A stretch of DNA of 64,000 nucleotides from Micromonospora foliorum (GCF_022229015.1 NZ_JAKKFF010000045.1:1-64000), one strand, 5' to 3'. Positions 45,221 to 54,210 are shown, counted from the first letter of the stretch. Numbers and translations are program-made. The notes: generated by a model from the letters alone, not told the origin.

Positions 45221-45340
45221 CTGTGACGGGGCTCTGCCAAGCTCCTATCAGGTCACGCGCCACCCGGTCGGTATGCCAGCGGGGCCGCGTCCCAGCCGGT
45301 CGACAAATCGAACGAAAGACACCGAGGGTCAGACTTTGCC
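45221..45340 (-). ncRNA. Candidate bridge RNA of the IS110 element
   Basis: Non-coding end upstream of the recombinase gene, where IS110 elements encode a bridge RNA. Read leftward it carries GGCAAAG and 19 bases later CGTTCGAT: the first nearly repeats the left target flank (GGCAAG), the second is the exact complement of the right flank (ATCGAACG). Further on, ATAGGAGC is identical to the element's own end and TCACAG is complementary to the other end (CTGTGA). The order (target loop, then donor loop) matches the known layout. The exact RNA ends are not determinable. Confidence 0.65.
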
Positions 45341-45386
45341 TGGGTCAGACCGGCAGGACGCGGCACCGGCGTCGATACTCACAGAC

Positions 45387-46199
45387 CTTGCCGTTGGTCT
45401 GTGGCCGGTAGGGGCGGGTCTTCTTCGGCCTGATCCCCAGCTCGGCGCAGGCGTCACGCCAGGCATGCGACTTGTAGGCCGAGCCGTTGTCGGACAGGAC
45501 GCGTTCGACTGTGACGCCGCGGGCGGCGAACCAGCCAACCGCGTTGCGTAACACCTCGATAGCCGTCGTGGCTTTCTCGTCGTCACGGATCTCGGCGTAG
45601 GCGACCCGGGAGTGATCATCGATGACGGTGTGCACGAACGCGGTACCTATCTGAGGTTCGTAGACGCTGTTGCGTGCCCCGGTGCGCCCAGCGGTGGCCT
45701 GGCGGTTGCGCTTGCCTTGCTGGCGGCCGACGAAACGCCAGCCGCCGCCGTCGGGAATGTTGCCGTACTTGGTGACATCCACGTGCAGCATCGCGCCCGG
45801 ATGCGGGTGCTCATAGCGGCGGACCGGTTCCCCGGTGATCCGGTCGATGTGTGACAGCCGATGCAACCGGCAGCGGGTCAGCACCGCGTGCACGGTTGAG
45901 GCCGGCATGCCCAGCAGCCCGCCGATCTGCACGGGTCCGAGGCGTTGTTTCCACCGCAAGTGCACGATCTTGCGCACCAGCGGACGCGGAGTCCGCGCCG
46001 GACTCCGGTGCGGCCGCGACGCACGGTCCTGCATGCCCTCGACGCCCTGCTGCCGATATCGCTGAGCCCACCGGTCCGCAGTGCGCCAGGACACCTCGAA
46101 AGGACGCGCCGCCGCAGCGACCGACCAACGCTCATCCACGATCAGACGCGCCAGGCGCAGACGCGCGCGAGGAGTCAAAGCAGCGTTAGCGTGGGACAT
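45387..46199 (-). pseudogene. IS481 transposase, N-terminal part
   Basis: Starts ATG with AGGAGG 6 bases before. Contains the N-terminal HTH pair (RLRLARLIVDERWSVAAAA, FEVSWRTADRWAQRY) and the first part of the rve integrase core: MLHVDVTKYGNIPDGGGW (Asp), VIDDHSRVAYAEI (Asp) and VLSDNGSAYKS. It ends at QTNGK, where the IS110 element enters; in the present sequence the frame then runs into about 10 foreign codons. Confidence 0.9.
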
Positions 46200-46323
46200 G
46201 AAGGCCTCCTGGTTGGCGGAGCGGTTCCTCGACAGCTCCACTCCACAACCGGAGGCCTTCACCTACCTACGACATCAAACCGTGTCGTCACACAACCTCA
46301 ACCAACCTCCCTGGACAGCACAG

Positions 46324-46329
46324 CTAGGC
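46324..46329. repeat. Right 6-bp target duplication of the IS481 element
   Basis: gctagg, a perfect copy of the six bases at the left end. Confidence 0.8.
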
Positions 46330-46343
46330 CATGTGTCATAAGG

Positions 46344-46386
46344 GCTCTTCGAAGTTAAGCGGGGTTGAGGTGCCCGCGGTGGCGGC
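46344..46386. repeat. ISL3-type inverted repeat, left copy
   Basis: Begins ggctcttcgaagttaagcgg and continues through gttgaggtg. It is the reverse complement of 47641-47683 with one mismatch over 43 bases. Confidence 0.8.
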
Positions 46387-46591
46387 GGAGAGTCGTCGGG
46401 CAGTACCAGCGTCGTTTACACCACCGCAGCCTCACCGGCCGACCCGCGACCGGCAGATCCCGTGGCCGGGTCGTGGCCCACTGCGTCACCCGCACCGCCC
46501 ACTGACCGCACTCAGGACAGCATCGTGTCTGCTCACAACCGGTGGACAGATTCACCACTGGGACGCCCACGGCGTCCAGTTCGAACTTCAC
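46355..46591 (-). pseudogene. ISL3-family transposase remnant (zinc-finger N-terminus fused to the C-terminal end)
   Basis: Contains CCPECGQWAVRVTQWATTRP and RLRWCKRRWYCP, the N-terminal zinc finger of ISL3 transposases, then jumps to RRHRGHLNPA and stop, which is the normal C-terminal ending. The catalytic middle (about 300 residues) is deleted. The stop runs into the inverted repeat. Confidence 0.7.
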
Positions 46592-46836
46592 GGCGACCAG
46601 GCCCCGCCAGGCCCAGCAGCCGAGTCGTATCGTCGACCATGCCCGCAGCTGTTTGCCTGGGACTATCCGACCTAGACACTCAAATGATCACGATGGGCCA
46701 CAGAGCTTTTCACACTCGGGTCGGCTTAGGCCACGAATCCTGCTCTACTTCGACGAGCTGACAATTGACCCCATCGCCGATAGTGGAATTCACGATATTC
46801 TGGCGACGACCGTTGAGATGGTATGGGGGATATGGG

Positions 46837-47553
46837 GTGAACGAGGAAGAGGCCCAGGAGAGTACTCCACCTGGCAGCTCAGATGGTGTCTTCGACAAAG
46901 ACGCGTCGCCCCCGGCCATAGGAGGTAGCGAAGGGCGGCAGCCCCGCTCTCCGTCGCGGCTGTGGGAAGCCGTGGCCGGAGTCTCTACCGCTGCCGGGGT
47001 GATCGTGGCGCTCGCCGTCGGCCTGCCGAGTCTTTTGTCGGACAAGTCTGCCGAGTCCGACCGCCTCCCGGCGTCCGCGCCCCCGGCGTCGCCCTCGGCG
47101 CCTGCGCCGTCGCCCAGCCCTCCACCGCCTGTCATGATCCTCACGCCAACGTCAACAGATGGCGCAACCGTGAAGTGTGTGAAAGACGCCTGCGCCGTCG
47201 AGGTGCGCGGCAAGACGCGCGCTGCGACTGGGCTGCATTCGTATGTGCTGATCGCGCGCGAATGCTGCCCCGGAGACACGCCGCAGTACTACGTCCAGTG
47301 GGATTCCACGAAAGAGGTCCCCGGTGGAGACTGGGTCGCTCTGGCCTACGTCCAAAAGCCGCCCGTCAACGCTACGTTCCAGATCAAGGCGATTCTCACG
47401 ACCTCCGCCGTCCGGCCGACGCCCGGCGCCGATGACCTCATCGTCTGGTCCGACGACATGGCGAAAGCCGTCGGACTCGTCGCGGAGACGCCGACGGTCA
47501 CCGTGAAAGTCGCGGGCATCGTCCAGGCGACCGCGTTCTGCGACTGCTCGTAG
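46837..47553 (+). CDS. Single-pass membrane protein with extracellular domain, unknown function
   Basis: A 238-residue protein. Acidic/Ser/Pro-rich cytosolic N-terminus (about 1-45), one membrane helix (LWEAVAGVSTAAGVIVALAV), a Pro/Ala/Ser-rich extracytoplasmic linker, then a domain of about 120 residues with two close Cys pairs (CVKDACAVEVRG; RECCPGDT) and CDC at the end. This is a type II anchor arrangement. The domain is not recognised. The GTG has GGGGGA 6 bases upstream. It is bracketed by inverted ISL3 ends, so it may be cargo that moved with them. Confidence 0.6.
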   Translation: MNEEEAQESTPPGSSDGVFDKDASPPAIGGSEGRQPRSPSRLWEAVAGVSTAAGVIVALAVGLPSLLSDKSAESDRLPASAPPASPSAPAPSPSPPPPVMILTPTSTDGATVKCVKDACAVEVRGKTRAATGLHSYVLIARECCPGDTPQYYVQWDSTKEVPGGDWVALAYVQKPPVNATFQIKAILTTSAVRPTPGADDLIVWSDDMAKAVGLVAETPTVTVKVAGIVQATAFCDCS

Positions 47554-47563
47554 CGAAAGTTAC

Positions 47564-47671
47564 GTGCTCGATCCGGCCGACGCCCACGGCTTCCGCAACC
47601 CGGAGAATCAGCGCCTACACACCCGCACCGAGATCAACCACCGCCACCGCGGACACCTCAACCCCGCTTAA
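47564..47671 (+). pseudogene. ISL3-family transposase C-terminal remnant, inverted relative to the other copy
   Basis: Encodes DPADAHGFRNPENQRLHTRT and then HRHRGHLNPA-stop. HGFRN-EN-RLR is the usual C-terminal signature of ISL3 transposases. Only 35 codons remain, pointing the opposite way to the left copy. Confidence 0.7.
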
Positions 47672-47683
47672 CTTCGAAGAGCC
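47641..47683. repeat. ISL3-type inverted repeat, right copy
   Basis: Ends cccgcttaacttcgaagagcc, the complement of the left copy. It abuts the IS5-like remnant two bases later. Confidence 0.8.
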
Positions 47684-47684
47684 G

Positions 47685-47812
47685 TCACAAGTGCCGCTCG
47701 AGGCGTCGGAGCCAGACGTCGACCATGCTGATGCTGGCAGCAACCTCGTATCGCACCGCGAGCTTGTCGTAGCGGGTTGCCAGGGCGCGGTGTTGCTCGA
47801 GTGTCTTGGTCG
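47685..47812 (-). pseudogene. C-terminal remnant of an IS5-family transposase
   Basis: Reads TLEQHRALATRYDKLAVRYE then a final helix ending VDVWLRRLERHL and stop. R-ALATRYDK-A-RYE is the standard C-terminus of one IS5 subgroup. The rest of the element is missing; the ISL3 end lies against it. Confidence 0.7.
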
Positions 47813-48587
47813 ATAACCCATCTACCGGAGACCTCGCCGCGTATCGATCACCGACACGTGAGGCTGCTGCTCAACCCCGCGACCCGTCACTCCCGCCAAC
47901 TTTGGAAACACGGCCTAGCTGGGGGCCAGAGACGCCCGGCTGCCCGCTGCAGCGCATCTACGCCCGCCTCTACCCGGCCTACTTCGGCCAGCAGACGCTG
48001 TGCGAACTCGGTGAACGGCTCGACTGGCGGTGGCGCGACCTCTGGCGGGACACCGACGCGATCGGGGCACCTGTCTTCGGCCGCCACCGCGAGGCGCCGT
48101 TTCCCTGCGCGACCGAGGCGGTCGAGGCGGTCGAGGCGGTCGATGTCCGGCTGCGCGATCCCCGCGCCATGACCATCGATCCGGCGGACACCGTGCCACC
48201 ACCGGTCGAACGTCACTTGCCGTACCACACCCAACCAACCTCAATACCCGGCCGCCGTGCGGGAGCTCCTCAACCGCCAAGTAGCCGACGACGGCAACCA
48301 CGACGATCCGTCAGAAGGGGTGGCCGATGCCCGCCGTGACGTCTCGTCCGCCACCGCCTGGCGAGCGTCGTCGGTGCCTCGGGCGGGCTGCGACGTGGAT
48401 GGTTCCACCGCCAGGACTCCTGCGAGCGTCGTTCGTCCGGCCGTGCCGTCCGAGTGTGTCCGCAAAACCGAGAAAGAAAACAAGACACAAGGTGTCAGGT
48501 TTTGGGTCGAGCATGGGTTTGCTGGCCGGCGTCGATGGTGCGACGTGCGCCGAGAATTCGGATAGATACAAACAGATAAGGACCTTC
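47813..48587. other. Degraded stretch without a confident gene
   Basis: A rightward frame from about 47884 to 48339 reads protein-like for a while (ARLYPAYFGQQTLCELGERL) but has no start and no recognised family, so it may be a fragment. It includes three tandem 9-base units (gaggcggtc) at 48115-48141. No RNA gene was seen. Confidence 0.35.
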
Positions 48588-49118
48588 GTGCGAGAAACTT
48601 CGGAAGACCTCACAGAGCTTCAGGCTCTCCTCGATGCCTCCCTGTCGCGTTCCACCTCGCACCTCCGCTCGATCATCAGCACCGAGCGCACCCTGACCGC
48701 GCAGCAGCTCACCCACGTCCTCGGCGGCATGTGCACCCTCGCCCTGTCCACCGTGACGGCGAAGGGAGAGCCACGGATCAGCGGTGTGGACGGGCATTTC
48801 CTGCACGGCAGGTGGCTCTTCGGCACGGCGCGCGGCTCGGCCAAGGCGCGCCATCTCTCGGCGCGGCCCGCCGTGAGCGCCGCGCACATGCGCGGTGAGG
48901 ATCTGGGCGTGTTCACGCACGGCAGGGCCGAGATCCTCAACCCACAGGACGGCGAGCCAGCCGAGGACTGGCCGGACCTGCTGGCGTACCTCAAGGACTT
49001 CTACGGCGAAGACCCCTTCGACTGGGACAACGACGTTGTCTACTACCGACTGCAACCGCACTGGATGGCCGCCTACGCGCCGGACATCGCGAAGCTTCCT
49101 GGGCTGTCCCAGTCCTGA
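48588..49118 (+). CDS. Pyridoxamine 5'-phosphate oxidase-like (PPOX/FMN-binding split barrel) protein
   Basis: A 176-residue split-barrel protein: LGGMCTLALSTVTAKGEPRI and GHFLHGRWLFGTARGSAKARHL form the flavin- or F420-binding strands, SAAHMRGEDLGVFTHGRAEI the next pair, and YYRLQPHWMAAYAPD the last strand. Members reduce or bind small cofactors; the specific role is open. The GTG was chosen for the AAGGA ribosome site 5-6 bases upstream; the open frame continues 5' without family similarity. Upstream tagataca may serve as a -10 element. Confidence 0.78.
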   Translation: MRETSEDLTELQALLDASLSRSTSHLRSIISTERTLTAQQLTHVLGGMCTLALSTVTAKGEPRISGVDGHFLHGRWLFGTARGSAKARHLSARPAVSAAHMRGEDLGVFTHGRAEILNPQDGEPAEDWPDLLAYLKDFYGEDPFDWDNDVVYYRLQPHWMAAYAPDIAKLPGLSQS

Positions 49119-49315
49119 TCCGGCGGCAGCGGCCGGATCAGGACCAGCCACGTCCTGAGAGATCGGTGAGGCATCCGCGCAGGTCCCTAAACGGTGACCT
49201 GCGGTGAAGCGCGTGTTCGGTTCGTTCGGCAGGGCAGGGGCTGCACGCCCGTGCCCTGCCTCGTGTGCGAGAGGGTGGACGAAGGTTGACTGAAATCGGA
49301 TCGGGTGTCGCCAGG

Positions 49316-51865
49316 ATGGGACGCGACACCATCGACGTGGTGGGAGCTCGTACCAACAATTTGCGGGACGTGTCCGTGAGCATTCCCAAAGGGCAGCTCG
49401 TCGCCTTCACCGGAGTGAGCGGCAGCGGCAAGACCTCGCTGGCCATCGACACCCTGCACAACGAAGCCCAGTTGCGGTATCTGGAAGGGCTTTCGCCGTT
49501 CGTACGGCAGTACATTACGCAGCGCAATCGGCCGAAGGTCGACCGTATCCTGGGCCTGGGCGCGACGCTCGCGGTCGACCAGCGCCGCCTGAACCGTAAC
49601 CCCCGTTCCACCGTCGCGACGATCACCGCCATTGACGGGCACCTGGGGCTGCTGTACTCGCGCCTTCCAGGGATCGGCGCAGATCCGGCGGGGGAGAGTG
49701 GGAACGAGTATCTGACGACCGCTCACTTCGACCGCAATACGCCCGAAGGGAGCTGTGCGGACTGCCACGGGGTGGGCGGGCGCTGGCAGGCGCAGGAGGA
49801 CCTGGTCATCACCCATCCGGAGCTTCCGCTCTTCGAGGGGGCCTCACCCTGGTATGCCAAGTGGCGCTCCGGCGAACACGCGTTCGTGCCGGCGCTTGCC
49901 GAGAAGCGGGGCGTGGACCTCGGCCGGTCGTGGCAGTCGCTGCCTGAGGAGTTTCGTCACTGCGTGCTCCATGGCACTGGTGACGAGAAGATCGAGGCGA
50001 CCGTCGACATGTCGAACAGGAATGAGCGGGCCCTGGTGACATACACCTCGAGCCAGCCGCTGCGCGGCGCGCTCGCCGAGGTGGAGCGGGTGTTCGTGAA
50101 CGCCCAGACGTCCAGCGCCAAGCAGCGCTACCTGCCGTACATGCGCAAGCAGCCCTGCGGCACCTGCGGCGGCAGCGGATACGACCAGGTGGCCCGGTCC
50201 GTGCAGCTCGGCGGGCTGACCTACCCCGACCTGCTCGAGGTGGAGGTGCGGGAGGTACGCGACTGGGCCAAACGCGTGGCGGACGAGCTGGACGCCCGAC
50301 AGCGTGAGGTGGGCGACCCGCTGCTGCAGGACCTCGGCCGAAGGCTCGGAATCCTTGACCGGCTCGGCCTGGCTCATCTCCAACTGTCCCGGAGCGCAGC
50401 GACGCTGTCCGGGGGTGAGTTGCAGCGCACCCGACTCGCCGCGCAGCTCAGCACCGAACTGAGCGGCATCATCTTCGTCCTGGACGAGCCCGGCACCGGG
50501 CTGCATCCGGCGGACAAGGCACACCTGCTCGACATCGCCCTGGAGCTGCGCGAGGCCGGCAACACCGTGCTCCTCGTCGAGCACGACCCTGAGCTGATCG
50601 CCCGAGCCGATTGGGTGATCGACATGGGGCCCGGCGCGGGCCGATTCGGCGGCGAGATCCTCGTGTCCGGGCCTCCCGCCGACGTGGCCGCTCATCCCAC
50701 GTCGCTGACCGGGCGCTATCTGGCCGGCGAGGGGCCGCGGCTGCACCGGACCCGCCGCCCGGTAGGGAATGACACCGGCTGGGTGGAGCTGCACGGCCTG
50801 CGTGCGCACAACGTGACCGCGAACCGGGTGCGGTTCCCCGCCGGTCGGCTCACCTGCCTGACCGGCGTGAGCGGCAGCGGCAAGAGCAGCCTCCTCGCCG
50901 CGCTCGGGGCGAGCGTGGGGGCCGCCCTGGACGGAACGGCGACCGACGCGGTGCGGGAGGTGACCGGCATCGAGGGGTTCAGCTGGGTCGCCGTCGTCGA
51001 TCAAGAACCGCTCGGACGGACGCCGCGATCCAACCCGGCTACGTACAGCAAGGCGTTCGACATCGTCCGCAAGCTGTTCGCCGAGACCGACGTGGCGCGC
51101 GGACGGGGGGTCGACGCCTCCTGGTTCAGCTTCAACACCGCAGGCGGTGGCCGCTGCGCGACCTGCACCGGTTATGGCCGCAAGCTGGTCGACATGCACT
51201 TCCTGCCGGACGTGTGGGTGGTGTGCGACGGGTGCGAGGGCCGGCGCTACAAGCCGGATGCGTTGGAGGTTACGTACCGGGGACTGGCCATCGATCAGGT
51301 GCTGGAGCTCACCGTCGCCGAGGCCGTGGAGCAGTTCTCCGAGCCTCGGCAGCTCGCAGAGACGCTGGGAGCTCTGAACCAGGTCGGGCTCGGCTATCTC
51401 CAACTCGGGCAGAGCGCCACAGAGTTGTCCGGCGGCGAGGCGCAGCGGCTGAAGCTGGCGTCCGCGATCCAGCGAGGTGCTGCGAGCCGCAAGGCTGGTC
51501 TCGTCGTTCTCGACGAGCCCGTCTCGGGCCTGCACCCGTCTGACATCCAGCGTGTGGTGGACGCGCTCGACGTGCTGCTGGACTCGGGAAACACCGTCGT
51601 CGTGGCCGAACATGACATCCCCGTCGCCGCGTCCGCGGACTGGGTGATCGACCTGGGGTCGGGAGCCGGGCCGGATGGGGGCGCGGTGGTCGCGGCGGGC
51701 ACCCCGGAGGCCGTCGCGGCAGCCGACACCCCGACCGCCAGCTTCTTCCGGCGGTACGCGGCCGGCCTACCGCTCCTGGAGATACGAGAAGACCTGCGCC
51801 CAGAGGCCCAGGCGGACCCTGCCCCCCTGTCCAGGTACCAGTCGAAGAGGAGCGTCCACACCTGA
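49316..51865 (+). CDS. UvrA2-like ABC ATPase (excinuclease subunit A paralogue)
   Basis: An 849-residue tandem ABC protein of the UvrA class II type. First NBD: FTGVSGSGKTSLAI, zinc modules CADCHGVGG and CGTCGGSGYD, signature TLSGGELQRTRLAAQL, Walker B FVLDEPGTGLH. Second NBD: LTGVSGSGKSSLLA, zinc module CATCTGYGRK...CDGCEGRRY, signature ELSGGEAQRLKLAS, Walker B VVLDEPVSGLH. Shorter than UvrA1 because the UvrB-binding insertion is reduced. Such paralogues often give tolerance to DNA-binding drugs. The ATG is where homology begins (DTIDVVGARTNNL); TTG and GTG codons 30 and 51 bases upstream are alternatives. Confidence 0.9.
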   Translation: MGRDTIDVVGARTNNLRDVSVSIPKGQLVAFTGVSGSGKTSLAIDTLHNEAQLRYLEGLSPFVRQYITQRNRPKVDRILGLGATLAVDQRRLNRNPRSTVATITAIDGHLGLLYSRLPGIGADPAGESGNEYLTTAHFDRNTPEGSCADCHGVGGRWQAQEDLVITHPELPLFEGASPWYAKWRSGEHAFVPALAEKRGVDLGRSWQSLPEEFRHCVLHGTGDEKIEATVDMSNRNERALVTYTSSQPLRGALAEVERVFVNAQTSSAKQRYLPYMRKQPCGTCGGSGYDQVARSVQLGGLTYPDLLEVEVREVRDWAKRVADELDARQREVGDPLLQDLGRRLGILDRLGLAHLQLSRSAATLSGGELQRTRLAAQLSTELSGIIFVLDEPGTGLHPADKAHLLDIALELREAGNTVLLVEHDPELIARADWVIDMGPGAGRFGGEILVSGPPADVAAHPTSLTGRYLAGEGPRLHRTRRPVGNDTGWVELHGLRAHNVTANRVRFPAGRLTCLTGVSGSGKSSLLAALGASVGAALDGTATDAVREVTGIEGFSWVAVVDQEPLGRTPRSNPATYSKAFDIVRKLFAETDVARGRGVDASWFSFNTAGGGRCATCTGYGRKLVDMHFLPDVWVVCDGCEGRRYKPDALEVTYRGLAIDQVLELTVAEAVEQFSEPRQLAETLGALNQVGLGYLQLGQSATELSGGEAQRLKLASAIQRGAASRKAGLVVLDEPVSGLHPSDIQRVVDALDVLLDSGNTVVVAEHDIPVAASADWVIDLGSGAGPDGGAVVAAGTPEAVAAADTPTASFFRRYAAGLPLLEIREDLRPEAQADPAPLSRYQSKRSVHT

Positions 51866-52193
51866 GGTCAGTGCGGAAGCGTGCGCCCTTCGGCCGCCGC
51901 CGCACAGCAGGGCCAAGGGTTCGCCGCCGTATCGCCGCTGGCCCCGCCGCTGACCGAAGTCGGCCGCGTGGTCTACGGCCCAGTGCGCGACGCTACGCGG
52001 CGGCCGGCCTTTCACCCCCTCATAGGTGCTTCTTGGCAACAGCACCCTGGTCGTCGACCGCATCGGCGAGCACGCTGGACCTATGGGACGCCGGCCCGAG
52101 CCGCGAATCGAGCCGGAACGCCCCGGCGGTCGCCGAACGTCCGACACCGGACAGGTCGGCAGGCCCGAGCGGACGTTCCCTCCGAGCGGACCG
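51866..52193. other. Intergenic stretch between convergent genes
   Basis: No gene or clear terminator hairpin was recognised. Confidence 0.35.
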
Positions 52194-52832
52194 TCACTCC
52201 GGCCAGTCGTTGCGCAGGATGATCTCCACGAAGTCGTCCCGGACGAAGTTCGGGTCGAAGTGGGCGAGCACGTCCGCGTTGACGTTGCCGAACGTCGTCT
52301 GCGGGCGGTGCCTGTTGCCCTGGTTGAAGGCGGCCAGGATCTGCCGCTTGAAGTCGGGGCGCGGATGGGCGGCGGTGACCTCGGCGACCCGTTCCGGATC
52401 GAGGTCGCGGTAGCCGATGCCCAGCACGTCGGTCTCCACTCCCGCGGTGACCAGTGCGATCTCCGGGTCGAGGAACTCCGGCACCCCCGGCGTGGTGTGC
52501 AACGCGATGGCCAGCCAGACCTTGCGGGCCTGCGTAGCAGGTCGGCCATGGTCGAGCAGGAACCGCTCGGCGGCATGTGCTCCATCGACCTCGAACCGCA
52601 GGTCGGTGCTGCCGTACCGCTCGGTCAGGCCGAGATCGTGGAACATGGCACCGACGTACAGCAGTTCGAGGTCGGGGCTCAGACCACGCCGCTCACCCTG
52701 GAGCGCGCCGAACAGGAACACCCGGCGGCTGTGCCGGAACAACAGGTCGTTGGTGGCTGCCCGGACGAGGTCGGTCGCGGCAGCCACGAGCGGGGTGTCC
52801 GGGATGGTGATCCCGGCGATGGTTTCGGCCAT
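52194..52832 (-). CDS. HD-domain phosphohydrolase-like protein (cyanamide hydratase-like group)
   Basis: A 212-residue HD-fold metalloprotein. His in FRHSRRVFLFG, His-Asp in VGAMFHDLGL, His in GAHAAERFLL and His in AIALHTTPGVPEF make a complete metal site. This arrangement and length resemble the cyanamide-hydratase/Ddi2 group, although nucleotide phosphohydrolase activity is also possible. The ATG has AGGA about 10 bases upstream. It is divergent from the GlxA/AraC regulator gene, 146 bases apart, so that regulator probably controls it. Confidence 0.8.
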   Translation of the reverse strand: MAETIAGITIPDTPLVAAATDLVRAATNDLLFRHSRRVFLFGALQGERRGLSPDLELLYVGAMFHDLGLTERYGSTDLRFEVDGAHAAERFLLDHGRPATQARKVWLAIALHTTPGVPEFLDPEIALVTAGVETDVLGIGYRDLDPERVAEVTAAHPRPDFKRQILAAFNQGNRHRPQTTFGNVNADVLAHFDPNFVRDDFVEIILRNDWPE

Positions 52833-52978
52833 GGTGTGCTCATCCTGTTCCGACGGAGGTTCCTACTGGTGCTGAGGTTCGCCACCGATGCTGCCGGGCT
52901 AGACTCGGCCGGACCATGTCCAGAAGGACAGCCATCCCACAGATGCGGACATCGGATCGGCTGGAGGGAGCGGGTCGG

Positions 52979-53953
52979 ATGAGCCGAGGGCGGTCACACC
53001 GGGTCGGCGTCCTCGTCTTCGACGGGGTGCAGCTACTCGACGTCTCCGGACCGGTGGACGTCTTCACCGGAGCTACCCGGCGCGGCGCCGACTATGCGGT
53101 GGCCCTGCTCGGCTGGCGGTCGGATTCGGTGCGTACCGCGTCCGGGGTCCGCTTGTCCGCCGACACCACCGTGGCCGAGTCCACGCCGCTGGACACGCTC
53201 GTGCTGACCGGAGCCGAAGACCTGACCGCGCTGCCCGATGCCGAGGACCTACGTGCCCGACTGGGTCCACTGATCGGGCCGCCGACCCGGCTCGCCGCGG
53301 TCTGTACCGGCGCGTTCGTGCTGGCCCGGACCGGTTGGCTCGCCGGCCACCCGGCCACTACCCACTGGCGGCACGCCGGCCGCCTACAGGCCGAATTCCC
53401 GGAGATCGAGGTCCGGTCGGACGCCATCCACGTCCGCTCCGGCCGGTTCGCCACCAGCGCCGGGGTCACCGCCGGGATCGACCTCGCCCTCGCACTGGTC
53501 GAGGAGGACCACGGTGCCGACCTGGCCCGCGAGGTCGCCCGGGAACTCGTGGTGTTCATGCAGCGGCCGGGTGGGCAGTCCCAGTTCTCCGTCCGCCAGG
53601 ACCTGCCGCCGACCCTCGACCAGCGGCTACGCCGGGTCGCCGACCGGGTCGCCACCGACCCGGCCCGGGCGTACCCGATCGAGGCGATGGCGCACGACGC
53701 GACGATGACCCCCCGCCACCTGCGCCGGCTCTTCCAACAGGAGTTCGGGCTCACCCCGGCGCGCTACCTGGAACTTGCCCGGGTCGAGGCGGCCCGCGCG
53801 CTGCTGGAGCGGGGCGGCACAGTCACCGAGGCGGCCCGGCGCAGTGGGTTCGGCAGCGACGAAACGCTGCGGCGGGCCTTCACCGCGTCGTACGGCATCC
53901 CGCCGTCGGTCTACCAGCGCCGGTTCCGGACCACAACCACCACCGCCTGGTGA
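52979..53953 (+). CDS. GlxA-type AraC-family transcriptional regulator
   Basis: A 324-residue regulator. The N-terminal DJ-1/PfpI-like amidotransferase fold (HRVGVLVFDGVQLLDVSGPV, LAAVCTGAFVLARTGWL with the elbow Cys, ATTHWRHAGRL) senses a ligand. The C-terminal double HTH has PIEAMAHDATMTPRHLRRLF and VTEAARRSGFGSDETLRRAF. The ATG follows GGAGGGAG at 8 bases; a more upstream ATG is less likely. The divergent HD-domain gene is the probable target. Confidence 0.9.
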   Translation: MSRGRSHRVGVLVFDGVQLLDVSGPVDVFTGATRRGADYAVALLGWRSDSVRTASGVRLSADTTVAESTPLDTLVLTGAEDLTALPDAEDLRARLGPLIGPPTRLAAVCTGAFVLARTGWLAGHPATTHWRHAGRLQAEFPEIEVRSDAIHVRSGRFATSAGVTAGIDLALALVEEDHGADLAREVARELVVFMQRPGGQSQFSVRQDLPPTLDQRLRRVADRVATDPARAYPIEAMAHDATMTPRHLRRLFQQEFGLTPARYLELARVEAARALLERGGTVTEAARRSGFGSDETLRRAFTASYGIPPSVYQRRFRTTTTTAW

Positions 53954-54210
53954 TTCCGCAGACCCGGGTCCCGCTGGGTCGGGCCCGGTCGGATCGACCC
54001 ACCGACGACCAGGCGCTCGGCAGCCGGTCAACCCCGGCGGAACCGGTACGTGCCGGAGCCGACCGTGAAGACCGCCGAGGCGTCGTCGGCACGGCGGCTG
54101 CCGCGTACGTCGTCGGTGCCGGAGGCGGCCACCCCGCGCACGTCGAGCCCCGGGCGGTGGGCGGAAGGGAGCTGGTGGAGTTGGTGGAATTGATACCGCG
54201 TCTAGCGATG

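Larger units (their letters stand above)
44070..45386. mobile_element. IS110-family insertion sequence (1317 bp) inside the IS481 transposase gene
   Basis: Removing exactly this segment joins CAGACCAACGGCAAG to ATCGAACGGTTCCAC on the leftward strand, giving QTNGKIERFH, the intact IS481 transposase. There are no long inverted repeats and no obvious target duplication, as expected for IS110. The transposase lies near one end (13 bases from it), with a 233-base non-coding region at the other. Confidence 0.92.
43889..46323. mobile_element. IS481-family insertion sequence interrupted by an IS110 element
   Basis: The terminal inverted repeats tgtgctgtccaggga-gttggt (left) and the matching complement (right, ending ccctggacagcaca) face each other and are flanked by perfect 6-bp duplications. 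Without the 1317-bp inserted element the IS would be 1118 bp, normal for this family. The transposase reading frame is restored exactly when the insert is removed. Confidence 0.9.

Noticed and set aside
48115-48141. CRISPR or long tandem array
   Set aside because: Only three 9-base units (gaggcggtc), with no spacers and no cas genes anywhere in the window.
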